From Alphaproteobacteria bacterium (lineage in GTDB: Bacteria > Pseudomonadota > Alphaproteobacteria > SMXP01), in contig JANQPV010000025.1 in assembly GCA_028285305.1 (NCBI GenBank), forward strand, positions 25,120 through 89,119: 64,000 nucleotides of DNA, in the 5' to 3' direction. The translations under genes and the position numbers were made by a program. The notes below the pieces were generated by a model. The model was not told where the DNA came from, ran no database searches, and worked only from the letters and a program-made list of their open reading frames with translations. How positions within the stretch are numbered: position 1 is the first letter of the stretch; every line of letters begins with the position of its first letter. This document shows, in pieces, positions 1-7,292 of the stretch.

Positions 1-1
1 C

Positions 2-244
2 AAAGACATGCATGGTTGGACCAATGTGCTCGACCCCGGTTTCGATTTGCATGTGAAGTTGGATGAAATCGATCAGGCGTGGGTCGTGCGTAAGCCAACT
101 CGGGACGGCATTGTCACCTCCCTGGAGCTTTATGACGCTTCCGGTAAAGAAGTGCTCTACATGTTCGGTGAACGCAAGCCAGGTGAAGCAGAACGAACAG
201 ACTGGCAGCACCTCGTCGCGGATCTAACAAAGGAAGCGGCGTAA
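2..244 (+). CDS. hmuS: HmuS/HemS-type haem-degrading protein, C-terminal fragment (cut by window edge)
   Basis: The open frame runs in from the left edge, so the true start is outside the window and only the last ~80 residues are visible. The motif HGWTNVLDPGFDLHV followed by WVVRKPTRDGIVTSLELYD and a late FGERKPG is typical of the C-terminal repeat of the HemS/HmuS/ChuS family, cytoplasmic proteins that bind and degrade or traffic haem after import. The stop overlaps the hmuT start by one base (TAATG), which indicates translational coupling. The position directly before hmuTUV supports the call. Confidence 0.85.
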   Translation, partial: KDMHGWTNVLDPGFDLHVKLDEIDQAWVVRKPTRDGIVTSLELYDASGKEVLYMFGERKPGEAERTDWQHLVADLTKEAA

Positions 245-1119
245 TGTATTTAAAGCGTGCCGTTTGGGCGGTGTTAGGTTTAGTCTCCGCCTTGAGTTTG
301 CCATCAGGTGCGTGGGCTGACTGTCCGAAAGATCCGCAGCGAATTGTCAGTCTTGGCGGAACAATCACGGAGATCATCTATCGTCTGGGTGAAGAGGGCC
401 GAATTGTCGCCGTCGACAGCACGTCCTCCTATCCGGCTGCGTCCGCCTCACTTCCAAAGGTGGGATACTTTCGGCAAGTGGCGGCGGAGGGTGTGTTGTC
501 ACTCAATCCGGATTTGGTTTTGGCTGACGCGGATGCCGGCCCGACAGATGTCCTTGAGCAGATTGAGCAAGCTGGCATCTGCGTGCTGCGCGCGCCTGAC
601 GGTGGAACGATTGAGTCGATCCTAGATCGTGTCCGTATGGTGGGAAAAACGCTGGGTGTTGAAGAAAAGGCGACCGGTGTTGCCGAGGAAATTGAAGCTG
701 CGCTCAGCGAGACGGCGACAAAAATCGCGGCTGCCGACGGTGAGCCCAAAATTCTCTTTCTTATAAGTATTGATGCAGGCACGCCGATGGCCGCAGGAAC
801 AGAGACGGAAGCGGACGATATCATTCGTCTGGCCGGGGGTGTGAATGCGGTGAACGCCTTTTCGGGCTACAAACCGCTTTCTCCGGAAGTCGCTGCCGCT
901 TCGCAAGCCGATTATATTTTGGTCATGGATCACACGGCACAGCAGGCTGGCGGTGCGGACCGCATTCTAAGCCTTCCCCCATTGGCCGTCACGCCTGCGG
1001 GCGCCAACGGCAACCTCATTTCGATGGAGGGGCTTTTGCTTCTTGGATTCGGTCCTCGCACTCCGGAAGCGGTCCTGAAACTGGCGAGCGCGATCCATCC
1101 TGAGCTTTCGGCCGAGTAG
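244..1119 (+). CDS. hmuT: Haemin ABC transporter periplasmic binding protein HmuT
   Basis: This 291-residue protein has a Sec signal peptide (about residues 1-25, ending SGAWA before DCPKDP). It then shows the Fe-siderophore/haem periplasmic-binding fold: RIVSLGGTITEIIYRLGEE at the first beta-alpha unit, the VGYFRQVAAEGVLSLNPDLVLA segment, and a C-terminal half with LSPEVAAASQADYILVMD. The length matches the HmuT family. It is expected to capture haem in the periplasm and deliver it to HmuU. It overlaps the stop of hmuS by one base and is followed after 11 bases by hmuU, so it sits mid-operon. No own promoter is evident. Confidence 0.93.
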   Translation: MYLKRAVWAVLGLVSALSLPSGAWADCPKDPQRIVSLGGTITEIIYRLGEEGRIVAVDSTSSYPAASASLPKVGYFRQVAAEGVLSLNPDLVLADADAGPTDVLEQIEQAGICVLRAPDGGTIESILDRVRMVGKTLGVEEKATGVAEEIEAALSETATKIAAADGEPKILFLISIDAGTPMAAGTETEADDIIRLAGGVNAVNAFSGYKPLSPEVAAASQADYILVMDHTAQQAGGADRILSLPPLAVTPAGANGNLISMEGLLLLGFGPRTPEAVLKLASAIHPELSAE

Positions 1120-1130
1120 CAGTCCCCCAT

Positions 1131-2222
1131 ATGGCCACTCACAGCCTTCCGTTGAATAACAAGACGTGGCGAGCGCGATTTTCCACAACTCATCGCGTTT
1201 TCATTCTGCTGAGCGGTTTACTGGTCTTCTCATTTGTCTTGGGTCTGACCATTGGTGGCTATGACCTGAGTTTTCTGAAAATTCTTTCCGTACTGCTTTT
1301 GAGTATCGGGCTGCCTGGATTTGTGGAGGTTGCCCCCCATGAACAAGCGATCTTGCTCTCTATCCGCATTCCTAGGCTTTTATTGGCGATTGCGGTTGGG
1401 GGGGCGCTGGGAATCGCCGGGGCGGTCATGCAGTCCTTGTTTCGCAATCCCTTGGCCGAACCCGGTCTTGTGGGTGTTTCCTCCGGTGCGGCGCTCGCCG
1501 CCGTCATTGTCATTGTCGGAATTGGGTCGGAACTCATTCTGTTCGGCCTCAACATGACGCCTTATGCGCTTCCGGTCGCAGCGTTTATCGGCGGCTTGGG
1601 CGCAACTACGCTTCTCTATGTGTTGGCCCAGCGTGTGCCTGGTGATCCTTTGCCGAGCATGCTGCTTATCGGCATTGCAATCAATGCCATTGCTGTTGCA
1701 GGGATCGGGCTAGCGCAATTTGTCAGTACAGATACACAATTGCGGCTCGTGACGTTCTGGATGTTGGGCGGACTTGGTGCGGCGCGCTGGGAGACCATCG
1801 CTCTTCCGCTTTTGCTCATTGTTGGCTCTTGCTTCTATTTGGTGCGGCTGGCCCAGCCATTGAATGCTTATCTTCTTGGGACCGATGAGGCGCGGCATTT
1901 GGGTGTGGATCCCAAGGCGCTGACACGACGCGCGGTGTTTTTTGTTGCGCTCGCGGTGGGAGCCGCCGTTGCGGTATCCGGAATTATCAGTTTCGTCGGT
2001 CTCATTGTGCCGCATCTGGTGCGGCTCGTCACTGGGCCTGACAATCGTACTGTTTTGGCTGCGTCCGCGCTCTTTGGCGCCAGCTTCCTCATTTTTATGG
2101 ATCTCATTGCCCGGACGATTGTCATACCTGCGGAAATGCCTATTGGGCTTGTTTGTAGCGCGTTTGGAGGTCCATTCTTTTTGTGGTTGCTTCTCTACAA
2201 GATCAGGGGGCAACGCGCATGA
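1131..2222 (+). CDS. hmuU: Haemin ABC transporter permease HmuU (FecCD family)
   Basis: This 363-residue polytopic inner-membrane protein has about ten hydrophobic segments. The FecCD signature is clear: RIPRLLLAIAVGGALGIAG, then NPLAEPGLVGVSSGAALAA around residues 108-126. The DEARHLGVDPKAL loop (about 250-262) is where the ATPase normally docks, and FVGLIVPHLVRLVTG follows. It forms the translocation channel for haem. The start ATG at 1131 follows hmuT closely. The last four bases overlap the hmuV start (ATGA), which suggests coupled translation of permease and ATPase. Confidence 0.93.
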   Translation: MATHSLPLNNKTWRARFSTTHRVFILLSGLLVFSFVLGLTIGGYDLSFLKILSVLLLSIGLPGFVEVAPHEQAILLSIRIPRLLLAIAVGGALGIAGAVMQSLFRNPLAEPGLVGVSSGAALAAVIVIVGIGSELILFGLNMTPYALPVAAFIGGLGATTLLYVLAQRVPGDPLPSMLLIGIAINAIAVAGIGLAQFVSTDTQLRLVTFWMLGGLGAARWETIALPLLLIVGSCFYLVRLAQPLNAYLLGTDEARHLGVDPKALTRRAVFFVALAVGAAVAVSGIISFVGLIVPHLVRLVTGPDNRTVLAASALFGASFLIFMDLIARTIVIPAEMPIGLVCSAFGGPFFLWLLLYKIRGQRA

Positions 2223-3028
2223 GTTTGTGTTTGGCCAGTGCGAGTTATGATGTTTCGGGAAAGAGACTGCTCGATCGGGTCTCCATAGACGTTCCTCCAG
2301 GCCGTGTGACGGCGGTGGTCGGTCCGAACGGCGCGGGCAAGTCAACTGCCCTCAAATTGCTCTCAGGGGATTTGGTGCCCTGCGAAGGTACGTGTTCTAT
2401 AGACGGGGCGGATGTTGGCACTGTTTCGCCTCAGGACTTAGCGCGGCGCCGGGCTGTCTTGCCTCAGTCGTCACATTTGTCATTTGGTTTTCGGGTTGGA
2501 GACTTAGTGGCGCTCGGACGGTTGCCTCACGGAGAGACAGGTGCGACGCTGTCTTCAGAAGCGCTTATTTCCGAGGCAATGGCCAGAGCAGGGTGTTTTG
2601 AGTTGAAAGACCGAGACTATTTGACCTTGTCAGGGGGTGAACGTCAAAGGACCCATCTTGCCCGTACTCTCGCGCAAATAGCAGAACCTGTGGGCGATTT
2701 ACCGCGCTATTTTCTGCTTGATGAACCAACCAATGCGCTGGACCTGGTTCATCAAATCTCACTGCTCGACTTGATGCGTCAGCTTGCCGCCGAAGGTGTG
2801 GGTGTTTTGATGATCGTCCATGATCTAAACCATGCCTTGGGGTACGCAGATTATGTGTATGTGTTAAAGGACGGCAAGCTTGTTGGAGAAGGGGAGCCAA
2901 AATCCGTGATGACGCCACAGCTCATAAAATTCGCTTGGGGGGTGGATGTGGCGTCCATCGAAAGCCCCGTTTCAGGTGTTTCCTACTTGTTCCCGGACCG
3001 GGCTGCCACAAGTGCTCTGCCTGCTTGA
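2219..3028 (+). CDS. hmuV: Haemin ABC transporter ATP-binding protein HmuV
   Basis: This 269-residue ABC ATPase carries Walker A GPNGAGKST, a Q-loop near LPQSSHLSF, the signature LSGGERQRTHLAR and Walker B YFLLDEPTNALD, followed by the switch His in MIVHDLNHAL. I chose the ATG at 2219 because it overlaps the hmuU stop as ATGA and starts the family-typical MSLCLASASYDV. An in-frame ATG at 2183 would add 12 residues inside hmuU and is less likely. It powers haem import with HmuTU. Confidence 0.93.
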   Translation: MSLCLASASYDVSGKRLLDRVSIDVPPGRVTAVVGPNGAGKSTALKLLSGDLVPCEGTCSIDGADVGTVSPQDLARRRAVLPQSSHLSFGFRVGDLVALGRLPHGETGATLSSEALISEAMARAGCFELKDRDYLTLSGGERQRTHLARTLAQIAEPVGDLPRYFLLDEPTNALDLVHQISLLDLMRQLAAEGVGVLMIVHDLNHALGYADYVYVLKDGKLVGEGEPKSVMTPQLIKFAWGVDVASIESPVSGVSYLFPDRAATSALPA

Positions 3029-3049
3029 GGGAGGTGAAGGCTGAACGCG

Positions 3050-3241
3050 ATGTTGTCCAAGCTCACTGACTTTTTCGAAGGCGAAGGCCTGAGCAAACGG
3101 ATTCGCAATGGCATCGCTTACCTCAAAGCCAACAAGAAGCGCCTCTTTTGGTATTGGATCGCATACCAATCAATTAAGGGTATGATTACCCTTTCGATCA
3201 TTTGGATCCCCCTCCTGCTTGTTTGGTTGAACAAGGGGTGA
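3050..3241 (+). CDS. Small single-pass membrane protein at the end of the hmu operon
   Basis: This 63-residue protein has an amphipathic basic N-terminal half (LSKRIRNGIAYLKANKKRLFWYW) and one hydrophobic C-terminal segment (about residues 42-60, MITLSIIWIPLLLVWL). It begins 22 bases after hmuV on the same strand, so it is probably co-transcribed. I do not recognise a family. The charge pattern predicts a basic, cytoplasmic N-terminus. It could be an accessory subunit of haem uptake, but this rests only on position. Confidence 0.6.
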   Translation: MLSKLTDFFEGEGLSKRIRNGIAYLKANKKRLFWYWIAYQSIKGMITLSIIWIPLLLVWLNKG

Positions 3242-3257
3242 AGAGAGTGTCTTTTTG

Positions 3258-3737
3258 CTAAGAGACCTCTTCGCCCATGGCCGACTGGAGATAGTTCTTC
3301 TTGCCCAGTTTATCGATCAGGGAAAGCTGCGTTTCGAGCCAATCAATGTGGTCTTCTTCCGACTCCAGAATGTGTTCGAAAATATCTCTTGTGACGTAGT
3401 CCCGGGTGTCGTTGCAGTAGTTTGCGGCTTCAACGTAGAGCGGGTGCGCCTTCATTTCGGCTTTGAGATCGCACTCTAGGCACTCTTTGACGTCTTCGCC
3501 GATCATCAGTTGTTCTAGATCTTGAAGATTAGGCAGTCCTTCCAAGAATAAGATGCGATTGATGAGCGTATCCGCATGCTTCATTTCATCAATCGATTCT
3601 TCGTACTCCTTCTTGCCTAACGCTTCGAAACCCCAATTCGAGAACATTCGTGCGTGCAGAAAGTATTGATTGATGGTCGTCAGCTCTAGTTTGAGAGCGC
3701 GATTGAGGTACTCGATTACTTTTGGATCGCCTTTCAT
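3258..3737 (-). CDS. bfr: Bacterioferritin
   Basis: This 159-residue protein is a full-length bacterioferritin, the 24-subunit haem-containing iron store. All diiron ferroxidase ligands known from E. coli Bfr are present at the same numbers: Glu18, Glu51, His54, Glu94, Glu127 and His130. The haem-ligand Met52 is also kept (SIDEMKHAD). It is the last gene of a minus-strand set with bfd and two unknown genes. It converges with the hmu operon, the stops being only about 16 bases apart. A 126-base gap to bfd could hold its own promoter, but I see no clear one. Confidence 0.96.
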   Translation of the reverse strand: MKGDPKVIEYLNRALKLELTTINQYFLHARMFSNWGFEALGKKEYEESIDEMKHADTLINRILFLEGLPNLQDLEQLMIGEDVKECLECDLKAEMKAHPLYVEAANYCNDTRDYVTRDIFEHILESEEDHIDWLETQLSLIDKLGKKNYLQSAMGEEVS

Positions 3738-3863
3738 GGCAGATGTCTCCTTGGACAGGATTTGGCAATGGAATAGTCTCTTTGTGGACTAGTTCCAGTT
3801 ACGATCCTATCTGGAGCGCGGTTTGAAGAGAAGGCGAATAAACGCCAAACGCCTTGGAACTGG

Positions 3864-4049
3864 CTAATTCTCGGCCGTTCTGGACGAGGAAATCGTTTGG
3901 CTGATGAGGGAAGAGAGTGTTGGAAAGCATTTCCCGCATTGAGGCTTATAGCCCAAGGATTTCAGAGTGGACTTGACGCAGCCGTTTCGGCCTTTGGCGG
4001 CGGCTCTAAGTTCTTTATCCGAGAGAGATCGGCAGATACAAACGTACAA
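3864..4049 (-). CDS. bfd: Bacterioferritin-associated ferredoxin Bfd (TTG start)
   Basis: This is a 61-residue [2Fe-2S] ferredoxin of the Bfd family. It has CICRSLSDKEL near the N-terminus and GYKPQCGKCFPTL near the C-terminus, giving the CxC...CxxC cluster ligands. Bfd docks on bacterioferritin and reduces the core to release iron. The open frame extends upstream to 4196, but family members start just before YVCIC. The TTG at 4049, preceded by an AAGG ribosome site about eight bases upstream, gives the expected length. The upstream extension is probably not translated. It lies directly upstream of bfr. Confidence 0.85.
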   Translation of the reverse strand: MYVCICRSLSDKELRAAAKGRNGCVKSTLKSLGYKPQCGKCFPTLSSLISQTISSSRTAEN

Positions 4050-4137
4050 TTTCCTGGCCTTTTTTGGCAGTTTTCTATTGCAAATGCGAATGACTGTCAA
4101 TATCGCATAGGTTTCCTTAATACGGGGTGAACGGCGC

Positions 4138-4368
4138 TCAGGAGCTTTTTTCGAGATTTGAAAGAGCCGCGCGCATCCACTCCCGATGGGCTTCAATCTT
4201 GTTCAATAGGGTCGGGTTCTTGGCGTCCGCTTCCCTCACTTCGGTGGCCCATTTCTTGAGCAAGACATCTTGCTCTTTGAACCAGCCCAGCGAGCAAGAT
4301 ATGTCCTCCTTCTGAGTATTAAGCTGTGTACGGAGGAATGATTTCGACCGATTGTACAATCTAAGCAT
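4138..4368 (-). CDS. Small helical protein of unknown function in the bfd-bfr operon
   Basis: This 76-residue protein starts at the ATG at 4368, which overlaps the end of the preceding gene by eight bases (ATGCTTAG), a sign of translational coupling. It is soluble and rich in Lys, Glu, Leu and Trp (LGWFKEQDVLLKKWATEV; EAHREWMRAAL), so it is probably all-helical. I do not recognise the family. An upstream extension of the frame to 4509 runs inside the previous gene and is not credible. Its place upstream of bfd and bfr suggests a role in iron storage or its control. Confidence 0.6.
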   Translation of the reverse strand: MLRLYNRSKSFLRTQLNTQKEDISCSLGWFKEQDVLLKKWATEVREADAKNPTLLNKIEAHREWMRAALSNLEKSS

Positions 4369-4846
4369 GGCCGGCCTCGTGATGGGTTTTGAAATCTCTT
4401 CCTTCGCTGTGATCCTCGAGTTCGAGATCGGGCGGATTGATCCCCATGCCGGCTGTAAGGAACAGAGCTCCGATCGTGTCCGCAGCGAGACGAGCCCGAT
4501 CTTCCCCATGACGGCCCATCAGCCATCTGAGATGCGCATCGCGTCGTTCTCCGTCTTGCTCCTGAGCAGATGCGATAAGGGCAACGACGCTGAGTTCGTC
4601 CGCTGTCACGCCGCAACAGCCAGGCTCCCCGATCAAGATTTTTCTCCCACCGTGTAGGCCAATAGATCTCACGAGTTCATGCATGCATTCCAGTGCGGAA
4701 TCGCCGTCCGGGCCGAGCGCTCTTTGATAGCCCTCCCGCAAGACTCGGCACTCCGTATGGCGCATAGCTGCGGCTCGAAAGCCCCAAAGAATGTATCCCG
4801 CCGCCAGCCCAAGCTGCGGAATGGTGAGAGATGGAATGTAAGCCAA
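4361..4846 (-). CDS. Conserved-looking hypothetical protein, first gene of the iron-storage operon (TTG start)
   Basis: This is a 161-residue protein if translated from the TTG at 4846, which has a very good AGGGGAGG ribosome site five bases upstream. The frame continues upstream but with no better start. Visible features are a hydrophobic N-terminus (LTIPQLGLAAGYILWGFRAAA), a Cys pair in GEPGCCGVTADEL, a second region with HLRWLMGRHGEDRARLAADTIGALF, and a His-rich tail. I do not recognise the fold. It heads a set with the 76-residue gene, bfd and bfr, and lies about 110 bases downstream of a 19-base Fur-like palindrome. Confidence 0.62.
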   Translation of the reverse strand: MAYIPSLTIPQLGLAAGYILWGFRAAAMRHTECRVLREGYQRALGPDGDSALECMHELVRSIGLHGGRKILIGEPGCCGVTADELSVVALIASAQEQDGERRDAHLRWLMGRHGEDRARLAADTIGALFLTAGMGINPPDLELEDHSEGRDFKTHHEAGHA

Positions 4847-4959
4847 GAAAACCTCCCCTGACAGATCAACAAGACGCTCTGACCGAAGATGCGTTTCAGG
4901 ACATATCGATGAGGGCCCCCGGTCAAACTGCGGCGACCATAACGAACGCAGCAATACTT

Positions 4960-4978
4960 GCAAGTGATTATCACTTGC
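4960..4978. promoter_or_regulatory. Fur-box-like perfect palindrome between iron-storage operon and intergenic transcript
   Basis: GCAAGTGATTATCACTTGC is a perfect 9-1-9 inverted repeat and contains the TGAT-ATCA core of Fur-type sites. It lies upstream of the minus-strand operon ending in bfr. On the other strand it directly abuts and partly overlaps a plausible plus-strand promoter at 4975-5003. Binding by Fur or a Fur-family regulator is inferred from motif and context. Confidence 0.6.
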
Positions 4979-5003
4979 GTTCGCAAAAAAATTGGTTTAA
5001 ATG
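4975..5003 (+). promoter_or_regulatory. Candidate sigma70-type promoter overlapping the Fur-like palindrome
   Basis: TTGCGT (4975-4980) and TAAATG (4998-5003) are separated by exactly 17 bases, with an A-rich spacer. The -35 element overlaps the right arm of the palindrome at 4960-4978, so a Fur-type repressor bound there would block it. No recognisable protein follows within 480 bases on this strand. Confidence 0.4.
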
Positions 5004-5009
5004 AGTCCT

Positions 5010-5193
5010 TGTGCGGTGAGAGTAGCTTCTTCCATTCCTCCTTTCGCTGCGCGATGCACCGTTCTTATCTCGTCCCGAGTGGCAGGGTGTGGTCATCACC
5101 CGACCGACTGTAGGAATCGCAATCGCGGGATGAGAACGGTTTTTCTCCCTTACTTTCTGGCCGGGGCTCTTTTTGAGCTCCGGCCATTTTTGT
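5010..5193 (+). ncRNA. Candidate iron-responsive small RNA
   Basis: The inferred transcript runs from the promoter at 4975-5003 to the hairpin terminator at 5159-5191, about 180 bases, in a region with no convincing protein. The reading frame from 5001 (78 codons) lacks a ribosome site, reads through the terminator and resembles nothing known. The arrangement (Fur-like operator, promoter, short untranslated stretch, terminator) is that of RyhB/PrrF/ArrF-type RNAs. No sequence match to those RNAs is claimed. Confidence 0.3.
5159..5191 (+). terminator. Rho-independent terminator (plus strand)
   Basis: An 11-base stem (5159-5169 with 5175-5185, one G-U pair) closes a TTTTT loop and is followed by ATTTTTGTT. 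There is no T-tract on the other strand. No gene ends just upstream on the plus strand, which is why a non-coding transcript is suspected. Confidence 0.65.
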
Positions 5194-5380
5194 TGGCCGC
5201 GGCCCAATTTGGAGAACGATCCGGACACTTCATATGACTGCTAAGGGTGGAAAGTTCATCCAAGCTGCGGCGATGTGGCGATCCCGAACTCCGGCCTTGG
5301 TGAGTTTCGAGACGAGGACTTCTCCGAGTTTTCGACCGGATAGGCTTTCCGAACGATCTCGCTATTCCAGCATAATGTAT

Positions 5381-5405
5381 TTTGAGAATAATTATTAATT
5401 GCAAA
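5381..5405. promoter_or_regulatory. Fur-box-like AT-rich dyad upstream of the siderophore-type ABC genes
   Basis: An imperfect 25-base dyad starts TTTGAGAAT and ends TTGCAAA, with the core AATAATTATTAATT. It resembles the GATAATGATAATCATTATC Fur consensus. It sits 76 bases before the ATG at 5481, the position expected for iron control of the two ABC genes that follow. The remaining bases between 5194 and 5480 show nothing else I can support. Confidence 0.5.
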
Positions 5406-5480
5406 TATGATAGTCTTGTGTCAACGTAGCTAGAACTCACTCTTCAGAGTCGACAGCCATTGCAGTGATGAAAAAGCGAC

Positions 5481-7292
5481 ATGGACCAAACCGCTACCCA
5501 AGAAAAGATTGGCGCACCGAGCCGACCTCGGCCCGAACAGACGAGCCCGCTAAAGAATCCGGTTGGTCCTTTGATCGCACCGATCAAGAACACGCTCATT
5601 TTCGCCTGCGTCCTCAAGGGGATTAGTTCCGTTGCGGGAGTTATTCCGTTTATCGCTCTGGCGGAGCTCGGGCGGGTCTTGCTGGCGGAAGGCCCGGCTG
5701 ATGAAGGACGGGCCTGGTTGGTGGTTGGTGTTGCTGTCGGCGCACTCGTTGTTCGGTTGGTGTTCCTGATGGCATCAGGGGGGCTTACTCATCTGGCCGA
5801 CGCGGACCTTCAGCTTAATCTACGCCGCCGCATGGCCGAACACTTGAGCCACGTCCCGTTGGGGTGGTTCACGGAGCGAAATGCCGGTGAAGTGAAGAAG
5901 GCCCTCCAGGATGACGTTACTACGCTTCATCATCTTGTTGGTCATTCGTACACAGATATGGTTGGGGCGATCATTACACCGATCGCCGCCTTTGGCTATC
6001 TCTTCTGGGTGGACTGGCGTCTGGCGTTGATTTCGGCGCTGCCGTTGGCGCTCGGCATGTTCCTAATGTCTTTCCAATATCGTGGGTATGAGGAGCGTAT
6101 GGCTGAGTACAACAAAGCCTTAGGGGAGGTGAATGCGGCCGCGGTTGAGTTCGTGCAGGGCATTGCTGTGGTCAAGACCTTCGGCCAGGCTCAACAAGCC
6201 CACGGAAGATTTATCGATCGTACCAACGATTTTGTTGAATACTTCTGGGGCTGGGTCAGCCGGCGCATTGGAATGTCTGCCGCCGCTGAAACCGTTCTGT
6301 CCCCGGTGTTTGCGATGCTCGTGATTGCCGGGGCGTGTGTGGCTTTTGTTGCGTTTGCGGGCGTGGCGCCTGTGGACGTTCTCCCCTTCATAATTCTCGG
6401 ACCTGGCCTGGCCGCGCCCTTTATGACGCTCGCCTATGCACAAAACGATATGATGCTGGCAAAGGAAGCGGCATACCGCATATCTGCACTTCTGAACACG
6501 CCCACACTGCCGGATCCGACGCATATCCGGACAGCGAAAGATGCTGCAGTTTCCTACAACGGGGTTAGTTTCTCCTACGACGGAGAAACCCAAGTTTTGA
6601 GTAAAATCAATCTCACCCTCGAACCGGGGACCGTCACTGCTCTTGTGGGACCGTCAGGTTCCGGCAAAAGCACGCTCGCCCGGCTCTTGCCGCGGTTTTG
6701 GGATCCAACGCTGGGGACCGTCTCCATCGGTTCGGTGCCGATTACAGAGATTTCGCCGAGCGAACTTTACCGCAAAGTGGGTTTTGTCTTTCAGGACGTT
6801 CAATTGCTCCGTTCGAGCATTGCCGAGAACATTGCCCTCGGCCGGCCCGAAGCCACCCAAGACGAGATCGAAGCGGCGGCAAAAGCGGCCCAAATTCATG
6901 ACCGAATTGTTCAGCTTCCACGCGGCTATGACTCGATCGCCGGGGAAGATGCACTCCTCTCCGGCGGAGAGGCTCAACGGGTCTCAATTGCACGGGCATT
7001 GTTGGCTGATACGCCCATTCTCGTGCTTGATGAGGCGACGGCGTTTTCTGATCCGGAATCAGAAGCGGCGATCCAAGATGCCCTCTCTACTTTGATCGCT
7101 GGGCGGACACTTCTTGTCATCGCCCATCGGCTCCATACCATTGTCGGGGCGGACCAAATCTGTGTCTTGGACAAAGGCGAGATCGTCGAGCGTGGCGCTC
7201 ACAAGGATTTGCTTGCTCACGATGGTCTCTATGCCAAGCTTTGGGCTGCGAGCGAAGCAGCGCTGGATGACCGTAAGGGGGTGTCCAAATGA
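5481..7292 (+). CDS. Fused ABC transporter (membrane domain + ATPase), YbtP/IrtA-like
   Basis: This 603-residue half-transporter has an exporter-fold membrane domain (about 30-340). The ATPase domain shows Walker A GPSGSGKST near 390, signature LSGGEAQRVSIARAL near 492 and Walker B ILVLDEATAFSD near 513. LSGGEAQR with an ATAFSD Walker B end is the form seen in siderophore-linked half-transporters such as YbtP and IrtA, which import ferric siderophores despite an exporter fold. It overlaps the next ABC gene by four bases (ATGA), so the two probably form a heterodimer. A Fur-like dyad lies upstream. Direction of transport and substrate are inferred. Confidence 0.8.
   Translation: MDQTATQEKIGAPSRPRPEQTSPLKNPVGPLIAPIKNTLIFACVLKGISSVAGVIPFIALAELGRVLLAEGPADEGRAWLVVGVAVGALVVRLVFLMASGGLTHLADADLQLNLRRRMAEHLSHVPLGWFTERNAGEVKKALQDDVTTLHHLVGHSYTDMVGAIITPIAAFGYLFWVDWRLALISALPLALGMFLMSFQYRGYEERMAEYNKALGEVNAAAVEFVQGIAVVKTFGQAQQAHGRFIDRTNDFVEYFWGWVSRRIGMSAAAETVLSPVFAMLVIAGACVAFVAFAGVAPVDVLPFIILGPGLAAPFMTLAYAQNDMMLAKEAAYRISALLNTPTLPDPTHIRTAKDAAVSYNGVSFSYDGETQVLSKINLTLEPGTVTALVGPSGSGKSTLARLLPRFWDPTLGTVSIGSVPITEISPSELYRKVGFVFQDVQLLRSSIAENIALGRPEATQDEIEAAAKAAQIHDRIVQLPRGYDSIAGEDALLSGGEAQRVSIARALLADTPILVLDEATAFSDPESEAAIQDALSTLIAGRTLLVIAHRLHTIVGADQICVLDKGEIVERGAHKDLLAHDGLYAKLWAASEAALDDRKGVSK

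Noticed and set aside
1710..2345. 211-codon minus-strand frame opposite hmuU/hmuV
   Set aside because: Entirely antisense to well-supported genes; composition is that of a shadow frame.
5001..5237. 78-codon plus-strand frame behind the Fur-like palindrome
   Set aside because: No ribosome site, no recognisable family, and the frame reads through a strong terminator hairpin.
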